NCBI RefSeq assembly: GCF_000974485.1
Contig: NZ_BBOM01000005.1
Location: forward strand, 1,100,289 to 1,164,288
Reading direction: 5' to 3'
Source: Streptomyces sp. NBRC 109706
GTDB taxonomy: Bacteria > Actinomycetota > Actinomycetes > Streptomycetales > Streptomycetaceae
DNA length: 64,000 nt
Position 1 is the stretch's first letter; each line of letters opens with the position of its first letter. The position numbers and the translations under genes are program-made. This document shows positions 1-8,553 of this stretch, piece by piece. Below the pieces are notes generated by a model, which did not search any database, was not told the DNA's origin, and saw only the letters and a list, made by a program, of their open reading frames with translations.

Positions 1-161
1 TACACGTTCTCCACCAGCGCCGTTCCCTGCTCCGGCGTGGGCAGCCGGCCCTCGACAAAGCGGAAGTGGTCGGCGGTGGGGAACCCGTCGGGGCGCGCCA
101 CCTGGTGGACGGCGACGGCAGTGGTGGGCGTGGCGGGCGTGGTGCTGGGGGGCTGGTTCAT
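1..161 (-). CDS. NADP-dependent MDR oxidoreductase, N-terminal part
   Basis: Only the first 53 residues lie in the window; the gene runs off the left edge. The peptide starts MNQPPSTTP and contains FRFVEGRLPTPEQG followed by a short LVENVY-like strand. This is the N-terminal pattern of zinc-independent medium-chain reductases of the YncB/CurA/prostaglandin-reductase group, where a line like 'LPALGPGEALVRNLY' precedes the catalytic domain. Such enzymes reduce activated double bonds with NADPH in the cytoplasm. The ATG lies 117 bp from the divergent LysR gene, so that regulator probably controls it. The family is reasonably clear; the substrate cannot be inferred. Confidence 0.6.
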   Translation of the reverse strand, partial: MNQPPSTTPATPTTAVAVHQVARPDGFPTADHFRFVEGRLPTPEQGTALVENV

Positions 162-278
162 GGTCGGGACGGTAGGCGGGGAACAGGTCGGGTCATCAGA
201 CCGTTGGGCTCATGGAACGGCGCGCGGCCATGAATCGCGCTCATAGCACGAGGTGAGAGGGCGAGGAGGGGCGCGGCC

Positions 279-1193
279 ATGGCGTTGACGACCGAGCGGG
301 ATCTGAGCCCGGGCGAGCTGCGGGTGCTGGTCGCCGTGGAGCGGGAACGCGGATTCTCCGCCGCCGCCCGGGAGTTGGGCCTCACCCAGTCCGCCGTCTC
401 GCATGCGATGCGCGGTATCGAACGAAAGCTCGGCGTGGTGCTCTTCGAGCGCGGGCGCGCGGGCGCACGCCCCACCCCGGCCGGGGAGCGCGCGGTGGGC
501 CACGCGCGCCGGGTGCTGCAACTGCTCGATGTGCTGGCGCGGGAGGCGCGCGAGGCCGAGACGGGCGTCGTCGCCGGCCCGCTGCGGATCGCCGCGTTCC
601 GCAGCGCCGCGCTGCATCTGCTGCCGCCCGCGCTGCGGCTGCTCACCACCCGGCACGACGGGATCCAGCCACGGGTGCGGGTGGTGCGCGATCTCGGTGC
701 CGGCACCCCGGGGGAGGTCGCGGCCGGCCGCGCCGACCTCGCCATCGCCACCATCGGGGACCGTTCCCCCGTTCCCGACGGCATGGTCGGCGGCACCCTG
801 TTGCGGGAGCCCTATGCGATGGTCTCCCCCGCCGGCCATCCCGCCCCGCGAGCATTGCCGCTGGTGGACTGGGCGGAGAACTGCTCCTCGTACACCAGGG
901 AATGGTGGGACGCCCAGGACTGGCTCCCCGCCCCGACCGTCGAAACCGAGGACGAGGGCGGGGTGTTGACCCTGGTCGGAAACGGCGACGGGATGGCCAT
1001 CATGCCGGTGTTCTCGCTGCGCGAGCTGGGCGAACCGGGCGGGCGGGCGGCCAACATCGAGGTCACCGACCTCGGCCCGAACCGCCCCAGCCGGGCCATC
1101 GGCTATGTGACGACCCCCGAACTCGCCGCGTCCCAGGCCGTCCGCGCCCTGATCCGCGCGCTGCGCGACACGGCGGGGCGCCTTGTCGAGTGA
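279..1193 (+). CDS. LysR-family transcriptional regulator
   Basis: The 304-residue length is normal for the family. A winged HTH occupies roughly residues 8-68, with the recognition region AARELGLTQSAVSHAM, and the remainder is the periplasmic-binding-like effector domain. A GAGGAGGGG ribosome site ends 8 bp before the ATG. The gene is divergent from the oxidoreductase at the left edge, the usual arrangement for a LysR protein and its target, so it probably controls that gene and itself. The effector is unknown. A hairpin-like sequence follows the stop, before the convergent precursor-like gene. Confidence 0.9.
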   Translation: MALTTERDLSPGELRVLVAVERERGFSAAARELGLTQSAVSHAMRGIERKLGVVLFERGRAGARPTPAGERAVGHARRVLQLLDVLAREAREAETGVVAGPLRIAAFRSAALHLLPPALRLLTTRHDGIQPRVRVVRDLGAGTPGEVAAGRADLAIATIGDRSPVPDGMVGGTLLREPYAMVSPAGHPAPRALPLVDWAENCSSYTREWWDAQDWLPAPTVETEDEGGVLTLVGNGDGMAIMPVFSLRELGEPGGRAANIEVTDLGPNRPSRAIGYVTTPELAASQAVRALIRALRDTAGRLVE

Positions 1194-1195
1194 TG

Positions 1196-1231
1196 GGCCC
1201 CTCCTGCCCGAGGGCGGGCAAGGAGGGAGCC
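1196..1231. terminator. imperfect hairpin between convergent genes
   Basis: A GC-rich imperfect inverted repeat (GGCCCCTCCTGCCC against GGGCAAGGAGGGAGCC) fills the gap between the LysR stop and the stop of the convergent precursor-like gene. It probably ends transcription from both sides. There is no T tract, which is common in Streptomyces. Confidence 0.5.
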
Positions 1232-1459
1232 CTATCGGGTGATGGCGTCGCAGAAGAAGGTGCGGTTGGAGATGCAGGTCGAGCCGCATCTGTCGGCGGC
1301 ATGCCGGACATCGTCCACGGCGAACACGACCCCCGTCGCGGCGGCCCGGCCGGCGGCGGGACCGGCGTCGCGCGGCGCGAACCCGTTGAACACGTTGAAC
1401 CCGTTGAACGGGCTGGTGTGCGGGGGCGTGGGCACGGTGGTGAACTGCGGGACTGGCAT
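1232..1459 (-). CDS. candidate lanthipeptide precursor peptide
   Basis: A 75-residue peptide. The start at 1459 is chosen because GGGAGGAAG sits just upstream of the ATG. The N-terminal part is Pro/Thr/Phe/Asn-rich, with three F-N-x units at residues 18-26 encoded by a 9-bp tandem repeat. The middle is Ala/Gly-rich. The last 18 residues, CGSTCISNRTFFCDAITR, hold three Cys and five Ser/Thr. Cys and Ser/Thr concentrated at the C-terminus is what a lanthipeptide core looks like, and a lanthionine synthetase lies upstream on the same strand. The leader resembles no class IV leader I can recall, so the link rests on context and core composition. It could instead be an unrelated small Cys-rich protein. 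Confidence 0.55.
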   Translation of the reverse strand: MPVPQFTTVPTPPHTSPFNGFNVFNGFAPRDAGPAAGRAAATGVVFAVDDVRHAADRCGSTCISNRTFFCDAITR

Positions 1460-1634
1460 GGGGACTTCCTCCCAGTGGGCTGGTCGACGGCTGCTTCGAC
1501 GCTGATCGACCGGAAGTAGACCATGTGGCGCGCCGGCGCGGGCGCGCCTCCCCGGCCCATCCACCCGTAGGAGGGACGCTGCGCTCGTGGAAGCGAACGG
1601 CAAGCCCACCGCGCGCCCGCGGCTGACCCCCGTC

Positions 1635-2174
1635 TCAGCTGGCGGGACCGGCGGGCTTCCCGTTCCCCGGCGGCCCGTCGCCCGCCGGCGGCCCCTCGTT
1701 CCCGCCGTTGCCGCCGTTGTAGATGACGTTGCCCTGGACGTAGTTCTCGACCTGGTACACCGGGCCGGGGCCGGGGAGTTGGGCGGTGGCGGCGGCGATC
1801 TCCTGTACCAGCCAGTCGATGTAGTTGGGGTCCGGACTCCACACGAAGTATCTGCGGTTGGTCCAGGTGATCAACTGCAGGGAGAACATGTCGGGTTGGG
1901 GGCGCGCCTCGCTGAACCGCCACCAGCCGAACAGGACCAGCGGCACTCCGATCAGCAGCCCCGCCGGGCCCACTGCGCTCGCCCCCATCATGCCGGTCAT
2001 GACGGCGGCCAGCAGATAGACGGCCAGCTCCACCGGCCCCTTGTTGCGCTGTCCGGGCGTCCAGCGCTTGGCCACCGATGCGATGGTGTGCACCGGGAAC
2101 ATCTCGTTGCCGATCCAGAACATCCCGTTCGCGATGCGGACTTCCATCTGTACCGGTGTCGGATACCGTGCCAC
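1635..2174 (-). CDS. DUF6232 family membrane protein
   Basis: 179 residues. An N-terminal strand-rich segment, EVRIANGMFWIGNEMFPV, matches the opening of DUF6232 proteins found widely in streptomycetes. Two hydrophobic segments follow (about residues 48-85), then a cytoplasmic-like region with the aromatic motif WTNRRYFVWSPDP, and a Gly/Pro/Asn-rich tail. DUF6232 has no known function to my knowledge. The gene lies 70 bp downstream of the lanthionine synthetase and upstream of the precursor-like gene, all on one strand, so the three could be co-transcribed. A role in maturation, export or self-protection is only a guess from position. Confidence 0.7.
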   Translation of the reverse strand: MARYPTPVQMEVRIANGMFWIGNEMFPVHTIASVAKRWTPGQRNKGPVELAVYLLAAVMTGMMGASAVGPAGLLIGVPLVLFGWWRFSEARPQPDMFSLQLITWTNRRYFVWSPDPNYIDWLVQEIAAATAQLPGPGPVYQVENYVQGNVIYNGGNGGNEGPPAGDGPPGNGKPAGPAS

Positions 2175-2243
2175 AGCTACCCCCCGTGTGTCGGCGAACG
2201 CGCTACGTCCATCCTAGAAGCGGTTTCTGGTCTGGCACCTCTG

Positions 2244-4802
2244 TCATTCGGCCGGGGGATGGAGGCGGTGCAGGAAGGTGAGGAGACCGGCGTCGCCCTG
2301 GGCCCAACTGGCGTCCCTGGCAGGGGGTTTGCGGAGTAGGAGCAGGGTGGCGACGCGGCGGGCGCGGGCCTGCCAGGGGGTGGGGTCGTCGGCGGCCTCG
2401 GCGAGATCGAGAAGGAACTCGCCCAGTCCGGCCAGTCCGCAGCACTGGCCGACGGCGGCCATCCGGGGCGCCAGCCCGAACGCGGCCTCGCCGGCCGCCA
2501 GGGCAAGCTCGGTGGACTCGGGCCGGTCCAACGCACGGCCGGCGTGCAGCAGCGCGCGGCCCATCCCGGCAAGGCCCTGGCACCAGGAGCCGGCCAGTGG
2601 ACGGACCAGCGGGCCGCGCGTATCGGCGATCGACTGCCCTGTCGCGGCGGCGAGTTGATCCCACCAGGCGTCGAGCGTCCGGTCCAGTCGGGGATCGGCG
2701 CCGAGGATGGCGCGGGCGGCGAGCGCGAAGTCGACCAGGCCGGCGGTGCCATGGGCGAAGCCATGCGCGACGCCGGCGCCGGTGCCGGGCGCGGCGTCGG
2801 GCGGCTCGGCGTGGCCATGGTCGCCGGCGAGCAGCCGGCGGAGGCAGACGTCCGCCACGTCCAGATGGCGCCGGTCGCCGGTGAGGGCGGCGAGCCGCAG
2901 ATGGCCGACACCGATGCCGGCGAGGCCATGGGTGTGGTCGGCGACCACCTCGGCGCCGGACGGCAACGCGGCCGGGTCCGGGGACGCCAACCGCCTTACG
3001 GCGTCCGTGAGTTCGTCCCCCACTTCGATGGTCGTGGCGAGGGCGACGGCGATGCCGGTGCCGCCGGCCGCCAGGCCGGGCGGGGGCTGCCCGGCGGGCC
3101 CGGGGCGGGCGGCGCGGCGGGCCAGGCACAGGGCTCTTCGACGGTCGACCGGGTCCCGTTGCCGGCTCAGCGCCAGCGCCACACCGGCCGTTCCCCGATA
3201 GACGCCGGGTACCTCGGGCTCCCCATCGGGGTCGGCGGGACGGTCCGCGAAACGGCGGAGGCCGTCGCGGAGTTGGGCGGCGAACACGTCAAGGTTCGGT
3301 TCCGGCACGGTCGTTGTCGGTGGTCGGCTGATGCGCTCGGTGCGCAACTCCGTTGCGGCGGCCGCCCGTTCGTCCGGGCGGTCCGACAGCAGCCGGGGCA
3401 GCAGCGCCAGGGCGCCCGTCGCCGAGCCGTCCGTCAACGCCGGGTGAACGGTGGCCAGGCAGGCCAACGTCGCCTCCGTGTCCGGGCGTTGGCCGTCGGC
3501 CATGACCGATGGTTGGAGGCCGGTCGTGGCATGGAAGAGGGTCGCGCCCAGGGCGTGGTAGTCGTCCTCCACCCGGGCCGGCGGGTTCCGCCACTGGTCC
3601 CCCGGCGCGTACCCCGGCGTGTGGCCGGCGCACTGCACGCCGGCGTGCGCCGCGATATCGAAGTCGATCAGCCGCAGCCGCCCGTCCGTCCCGACCAGCA
3701 CGTTCTTCGGCGCCAGATCGCGGACGACCACGCCCGCCGCATGCACCTGGTCGAGCAGGGCGAGCAGCGCGCGGGCAAGCCAGATGAGCGTCCGCCCGTC
3801 GGCGCGCGCCACCAGCGGCGCCCGCAGATCGGCCGGATCGACGAACAGGCCCTCGTCTGCCACCACTTCGCCGAGGGTCCGGCCGCCAAGGTCCCCGATG
3901 ACCAGGAACTCGTCCTCTCCGTGCCGAAAGTGGTCGATGACGCTGGGCACATCCGTTGATCCGTCCAGGAGTTGGAGCACCCGGCGCTCGTTCCGTAGCC
4001 GGCCGCGCACGTCATACCCCTCGGGCCGCTCACCGACCCAGGCGAACGCCTCCTTGACGACGACGAGTTGGCCGGTCGCCGTGTCGACGGCGCGGTAGAC
4101 GTCGCCTCGGGCGGCGCGTCGGATGCCGGACGTCGGACGGTAACGGCCGCCGAGCAACGGCTCGTTGACGGGCGTGGCCGTCGGTTGGGCGAACGGGTCG
4201 TTCGCCCAGGGCGGCGGGTCGAACTCCGGCCCTGCGATGCCCCGGTGCCGCTGGCCGTCGGGCCCGACCATGACCAACTCGGGCTGCCCGTCGGCGTCGA
4301 ACAGGTAGCGGGCGCGGAACGGGCCATAGCGGTAGTGCAGCGGGGCGTCGCCGCGCACCCGCCGATCGCTGCGGATCGTCGGCCCGGTCAGGCCGGTCAA
4401 CGCGTCGGCGAGGGCGTCGGCGAGCGCGCGGAGGGCGGCCGGCTCCTGCGGCGGGTAGACGGTCAGCGCCTTGCCGACGGCGCCGGGGTTGTTGTTCGCG
4501 GTGGAGTTCAACTCGGCCAGACTCCCCTCGTCCGGCACGGACTTGAAGTCGCAGTCAGTGCGGAGCAGGGTCGGCAGGGCGCGTTCCAGCGTCGCGCGGA
4601 GGGTGCTGGGGCGGGCGGCGATATGCAGCTTCCAGCCGTGCTCGGGGGCGGGGTCGGCCGCCGTTGCCGGTGGTGGTGGGGTGGGGCGGGTGACATAGAG
4701 CCAGCGGCTGAGCCGCACCCGACGCCCAGCCGCCCGCGCGGACCGGCGCACCAGCTCCGCGACGGAACCCGGGGGTGCGGAGGGCGGGGCGGTGGAAGAC
4801 AT
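2244..4802 (-). CDS. lanthionine synthetase, class IV (LanL) or class III type
   Basis: 852 residues in the three-domain order of LanKC/LanL enzymes. Residues 1-220 form the phospho-Ser/Thr lyase domain (GWKLHIAA, CDFKSV, GKALTVYP, HYRYGPF). Residues 225-510 form a kinase domain with VVKEAF, catalytic RDLAPKNVLV (Asp about 362) and LIDFDIA in place of DFG. Residues 515-852 form the LanC-like cyclase with AHGFAHGTAG, SWCQGLAG (Cys741) and QCCGLAG (Cys787, Cys788). Such enzymes phosphorylate, eliminate and cyclise Ser/Thr and Cys of a precursor. Retained zinc-ligand cysteines favour class IV over class III, which lacks them. The usual Cys-His pair is Cys-Cys here. AGGAAG precedes the ATG. The only plausible substrate nearby is the peptide at 1232-1459. 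Confidence 0.85.
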   Translation of the reverse strand: MSSTAPPSAPPGSVAELVRRSARAAGRRVRLSRWLYVTRPTPPPPATAADPAPEHGWKLHIAARPSTLRATLERALPTLLRTDCDFKSVPDEGSLAELNSTANNNPGAVGKALTVYPPQEPAALRALADALADALTGLTGPTIRSDRRVRGDAPLHYRYGPFRARYLFDADGQPELVMVGPDGQRHRGIAGPEFDPPPWANDPFAQPTATPVNEPLLGGRYRPTSGIRRAARGDVYRAVDTATGQLVVVKEAFAWVGERPEGYDVRGRLRNERRVLQLLDGSTDVPSVIDHFRHGEDEFLVIGDLGGRTLGEVVADEGLFVDPADLRAPLVARADGRTLIWLARALLALLDQVHAAGVVVRDLAPKNVLVGTDGRLRLIDFDIAAHAGVQCAGHTPGYAPGDQWRNPPARVEDDYHALGATLFHATTGLQPSVMADGQRPDTEATLACLATVHPALTDGSATGALALLPRLLSDRPDERAAAATELRTERISRPPTTTVPEPNLDVFAAQLRDGLRRFADRPADPDGEPEVPGVYRGTAGVALALSRQRDPVDRRRALCLARRAARPGPAGQPPPGLAAGGTGIAVALATTIEVGDELTDAVRRLASPDPAALPSGAEVVADHTHGLAGIGVGHLRLAALTGDRRHLDVADVCLRRLLAGDHGHAEPPDAAPGTGAGVAHGFAHGTAGLVDFALAARAILGADPRLDRTLDAWWDQLAAATGQSIADTRGPLVRPLAGSWCQGLAGMGRALLHAGRALDRPESTELALAAGEAAFGLAPRMAAVGQCCGLAGLGEFLLDLAEAADDPTPWQARARRVATLLLLRKPPARDASWAQGDAGLLTFLHRLHPPAE

Positions 4803-4961
4803 CGAGGGTCACTTCCTGAACGCTGGCCGGTGGGACGTTTCCCTGGCAGTAGACCCGAGAGCACACCGAACGGCGCCCGTCCGCATGGGAGTTCACCCGC
4901 ACCGGTAGCGGCACGGCTGAACGGGCGCCGCGTTCCCGGAATATCTGATAAGCGCGGGTGC

Positions 4962-5463
4962 ATGGAGGATCTGGCACAACTGAGCCACGGTGACAGCGAC
5001 GACGCGGCCATACTGGTGCGACGAGTCCTGGCGGAGGTCGGCGCGTCCTACCGGGTGCTGGGCGAGGCCGCCTTGACCGACGCGCTGGTGCGGCGGATGC
5101 CCGGCCTGGCGCCTGTGCACGGCTTCCTGTGGATGGAGACCACGTCCCGTCGCGGCGCCGCGACCGAGGGTGTGCGGTGGCTGGACGCGAGCGAGGAGAA
5201 GGCGGCGACATCGCTGTTCGACCGGTTCTTCCCCGACTCCTATGCGCAGCCGGGACGCGCGGGCGTGCGCCGCTGGGCCGGCGTCGTCGACGAGACGGAA
5301 CCGCTGGCCGTCGCGGCGACGCCTGGTCGGCGGCCGGGTGCGGGTTCATGGACGGAGTCACCACCCACCCCTCGGCACGCGGCCGGGGCCTCGCCCACGC
5401 CGTGTCCGGCTTCGGGCGCCTTGCCCCTCTGTCTCCGGGGCGCGATATGCGGGTCTTGGAGAC
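4962..5463 (+). pseudogene. frameshifted GNAT acetyltransferase remnant
   Basis: The first frame, from MEDLAQLSHGDSDDAA to about WAGVVDETEPLAVAA, is protein-like. Near 5320 the coding signal switches frame and continues as GFMDGVTTHPSARGRGLAHA, which contains the acetyl-CoA-binding Rx2GxA motif of GNAT enzymes. The C-terminal part expected after this motif is missing; the sequence runs straight into the convergent ABC permease gene. This is best read as an acetyltransferase gene broken by a frameshift and 3' truncation. A single sequencing error could explain the frameshift but not the missing end. Confidence 0.65.
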
Positions 5464-5467
5464 ACGT

Positions 5468-6316
5468 TCACACGTCGCGGCGTCGTACGAGGACCACCGC
5501 GAGGACGACCGCGAGCAGCGGCCAGAGGACGTACACGGCCCAGGAGCCGGGGACGGTGGCGTCGTAGCCGAGCGAGTGAGGATCCGGTTCCCAGGTCTGC
5601 ACCAGGCGCCGCCATGCCGAGGCCGGCATCGCGTGGTTCACGGCGGCGGACCAGCGCGTGCTCTGCGAGAAGATCGGCGGCAGCATCACCAGGACGAAGG
5701 CCGTGGTGACCATGGTGGCGGCGCTGTGCCTGATCAGGACTCCGAAGCCGAGGCCGACCAGGGCACAGACCGGGGCCAGGAGGGCCGACGCGATCAGCGC
5801 GCGAAGCACTCCGGGATGGCTGAGCGGGACCCCGGCCCGCTCTTCGCTCAGGATGGCTTGGGACACCAGGAAGGAACCGGCGGAGACGACCGTGCCGAGC
5901 GCGGTCCAGAGCGCTGCGGTGACGACCGCCTTGGCCGCCGTCACCGCCCCGCGGCCGGGGACGGCCACGGTGGTGGTGGCGATCAGGCCGCTGCTGTACT
6001 CGCTCACGACGGTGAGGGCGCCGATGCTCCCCGCGACAAGCATCAGCGTCATGTAGCCGGCAGGGGGGAACGCGGCGAACACGTGGAATCCCTCATGGGC
6101 CCGCGCGGCCGCGCTCATCCGGCGCAGGTCGTCGTTCTCCGCCAGGGCCGAGACCGCGGCGGATCCGATGACGAAGAGTGTGGTGAGTGCGAGGGTCCAC
6201 GGGGTGGAGCGCAGGGACCGCATCTTGATCCACTCGGAGGCGAGCAGCTCGCGGAACCGGGCCGGCGGCTCGGCGGGGGACGCGACCGAGGCGGAGGCGG
6301 ATGTGAGTGAGGTCAT
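5468..6316 (-). CDS. ABC-2 type transporter permease
   Basis: 282 residues starting MTSLTSASAS. A cytoplasmic N-terminus with FRELLASEWIKMRSLRST, characteristic of ABC-2 permeases, is followed by about six membrane segments, including a conserved YSSGLIATTT region in the middle. The start codon overlaps the stop of the upstream ATPase gene by four bases (ATGA), so the two are translationally coupled and form one exporter. The pair is divergent from a histidine kinase/response regulator, a common streptomycete arrangement for drug or peptide resistance. The substrate is unknown; protection against the adjacent lanthipeptide is possible but unproven. Confidence 0.88.
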   Translation of the reverse strand: MTSLTSASASVASPAEPPARFRELLASEWIKMRSLRSTPWTLALTTLFVIGSAAVSALAENDDLRRMSAAARAHEGFHVFAAFPPAGYMTLMLVAGSIGALTVVSEYSSGLIATTTVAVPGRGAVTAAKAVVTAALWTALGTVVSAGSFLVSQAILSEERAGVPLSHPGVLRALIASALLAPVCALVGLGFGVLIRHSAATMVTTAFVLVMLPPIFSQSTRWSAAVNHAMPASAWRRLVQTWEPDPHSLGYDATVPGSWAVYVLWPLLAVVLAVVLVRRRDV

Positions 6317-7233
6317 CGGGGCTGTCCTGCCTGGTATTCGACGCTGCCGGCGGTGAGTTCCATGAATGCCTCCTCCAGCGAGGCGGTTCGGGTGGTCAGC
6401 TCGGTCAGCAGGATCCGGTGCTCGAACGCGAGCGCCGCGATCCGCTCGGCGGGCAGCCCGGTCACGGCGAGCTTCTCGGCGCCCCGCGATCTCTCCGGGT
6501 CGACCGACGCGCCCGCGGCGGTCAGTACGGCGGCCAGCTCGGCGGCCTGCCGCGTGCCCACCACGACGCCGAGACCGGCGCCGCGGGCCGCGAAGTCCCG
6601 TATCGACTCGTCGGCGATGAGCCGGCCCCGGCCGATGACGACGAGCCGGTCGGCGGTGTTCTCCATCTCCGACATGAGGTGGCTGGAGAGGAAGACCGTG
6701 CGGCCCTCGGCCGCGAGGCGCCGGAAGAGGCGGCGCATCCAGAGCACCCCTTCCGGGTCCATCCCGTTGACGGGCTCGTCGAACATCAGCACGGGCGGGT
6801 CGCCGAGCAGGGCGGTGGCGATCCCGAGCCGCTGCTTCATGCCGAGCGAGAACCCTCCGATGCGGCGGTTCGCCGCCTCGGCCAGTCCCACTTCGGACAG
6901 CACCTCGTCCACGCGGCGCAGGGAGATCCCGTTGCTGCGGGCCAGGGCAGACAGGTGGGCCGCAGCGGTGCGTCCGCCGTGGACCCGGCCGGCGTCGAGG
7001 AGCGCGCCGACGTGCCGCAGTCCGCGGGCGTGGCTGCGGAAGGCGACCCCGCTGACGGTGGCGGAGCCGCCGGTGGGCGCGTCGAGCCCGAGGACCAGCC
7101 GCAGCGTGGTGGTCTTGCCGGCTCCGTTGGGGCCGAGGAATCCGGTGACATGGCCCGGCCGCACGGTGAAGGAGAGGTGGTCGACGGCGGTCTTGGCGCC
7201 GTAGCGCTTGGTGAGTTCGTTGACTTCGATCAC
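6313..7233 (-). CDS. ABC transporter ATP-binding protein
   Basis: 306 residues. Walker A is GPNGAGKTTT near residue 40, the signature region is IGGFSLGMKQRL, Walker B is VLMFDEPVNGMDPEG, and the switch His is in FLSSHLMSEM. The C-terminal 80 residues match the extra domain of DrrA/CcmA-like exporters, whose ATPases pair with ABC-2 permeases. It energises the permease that overlaps its 3' end. The start lies 132 bp from the divergent sensor kinase gene, so the response regulator encoded there could act on this promoter. Confidence 0.93.
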   Translation of the reverse strand: MIEVNELTKRYGAKTAVDHLSFTVRPGHVTGFLGPNGAGKTTTLRLVLGLDAPTGGSATVSGVAFRSHARGLRHVGALLDAGRVHGGRTAAAHLSALARSNGISLRRVDEVLSEVGLAEAANRRIGGFSLGMKQRLGIATALLGDPPVLMFDEPVNGMDPEGVLWMRRLFRRLAAEGRTVFLSSHLMSEMENTADRLVVIGRGRLIADESIRDFAARGAGLGVVVGTRQAAELAAVLTAAGASVDPERSRGAEKLAVTGLPAERIAALAFEHRILLTELTTRTASLEEAFMELTAGSVEYQAGQPR

Positions 7234-7365
7234 AGGAGCAACGCTCCCGGGAGGACCCCCGTCGGGTCATGGGGCCGTGGGCGACCATCGCCGGGCCGGG
7301 TTCGCCCGGGGGCGTAAGCCCACGGGACGATGCCGCGAGGGGTGGCGGCTGGATAGCCTCCCGGG

Positions 7366-8553
7366 ATGAGCGACGTACCGAGCGCCCCGCCGCCCTCGCA
7401 CCTCGTGGCCTGGGCGGGGGGCGTCTTGTACTTCCTCGCGGTGGGTCTGCTCATCGGAGGTGCGCCGCAGGCTTCGGGCACGGTCCACGGCCTCGGGGCG
7501 ATGCTCGCCGCGACCCTGCTCGTCGGCGTCCTGCGCCGCGCGCCGCTCCTGGCCCTGGTCCTGGCGCTGCTCGGATCCTCCGTCGTTCTGGCGGGCGCCC
7601 CCGCGGACCTCTCGGACGCGTACCGGGGCCTGTTCCTGGCGTATCTGTCGGCGAACCTCTTCTTGGGGTTCGTCGTCACCACGCTCGCCCGGCGGACTTC
7701 GGTCCTCGCCGCGTCCGGATCGTTCTTCGTCCAGTTCCTGATGATCGGCGGGTTCACGCACGGGAACGACATGATCGGCAACGTGTTGATCACCGTCCTG
7801 GCGATGGCCGCGGCCTGCACCGCCGGCCAGCTGATCCGCGAACGCCGCCAGCACACAGTGGCGTTGCGCACGCAGGAGGTGTCCGAGACCGTCGTCGCCG
7901 AACGGCTGCGGATCGCCCGGGAGCTGCACGACATGGTCGCTCACAGCATCGGCATCATCGCGATCCAGGCGGGTGCGGGGAGCCGGGTGATCCGGACCCA
8001 TCCCGAGGAGGCCCGCGAGGCGCTGTGCGCCATCGAAGTGACCAGCAGGGAGGCCCTGTCGGGCCTTCGGCGCACAGTGGCGGCGCTCCGTCAGGCCGAT
8101 CCGGACACGGGGGCCTCGGGGCGGGCCGCGCTCGCGCCATCACCCGGCCTTGAGGACCTCGAACGGCTGGCGGCGGCCACGGCCGACGCCGGCGTCCGGG
8201 TCGAGGTGCGCCGCAGCGGACAACAGCGCCCGCTTCCGGCCGACATCGACCTGTCGGCCTACCGTATCGTCCAGGAGGCGCTGACCAATGTGGTCCGCCA
8301 CGCGGGCACCGGGGGGTGCCGGGTGACCGTCGACTACGGGGACGAGGAACTGTCGGTGGAGATCGTCGACAACGGGCACGGCGGCGGCGCCGGGGACGAC
8401 GCGGCCCACGGCTTCGGCATCGTGGGCATGCGCGAGCGGGTCGCCCTGCTCCACGGCCGCTTCAGTGCCGGGCCGCGTCCCGAGGGTGGTTTCCGGGTGG
8501 CGGCGCGACTCCCGCTGCCGCAGCCCGTCGCAGTTGCGGTGGAGGCCCGATGA
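7366..8553 (+). CDS. sensor histidine kinase, NarL-type (HisKA_3)
   Basis: 395 residues. Four or five hydrophobic segments occupy roughly residues 10-150, without a large extracellular domain. The dimerisation/phosphoacceptor motif is RELHDMVAHSIGIIAIQ near residue 185, followed by an HATPase_c domain with IVQEALTNVVRHAG and a G-box region GFGIVGMRERV. It is likely to sense an envelope-associated or intramembrane signal and phosphorylate the regulator encoded next. Its stop overlaps the regulator start as ATGA. It is divergent from the ABC exporter, suggesting sensor and pump serve one stress response. Confidence 0.92.
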   Translation: MSDVPSAPPPSHLVAWAGGVLYFLAVGLLIGGAPQASGTVHGLGAMLAATLLVGVLRRAPLLALVLALLGSSVVLAGAPADLSDAYRGLFLAYLSANLFLGFVVTTLARRTSVLAASGSFFVQFLMIGGFTHGNDMIGNVLITVLAMAAACTAGQLIRERRQHTVALRTQEVSETVVAERLRIARELHDMVAHSIGIIAIQAGAGSRVIRTHPEEAREALCAIEVTSREALSGLRRTVAALRQADPDTGASGRAALAPSPGLEDLERLAAATADAGVRVEVRRSGQQRPLPADIDLSAYRIVQEALTNVVRHAGTGGCRVTVDYGDEELSVEIVDNGHGGGAGDDAAHGFGIVGMRERVALLHGRFSAGPRPEGGFRVAARLPLPQPVAVAVEAR

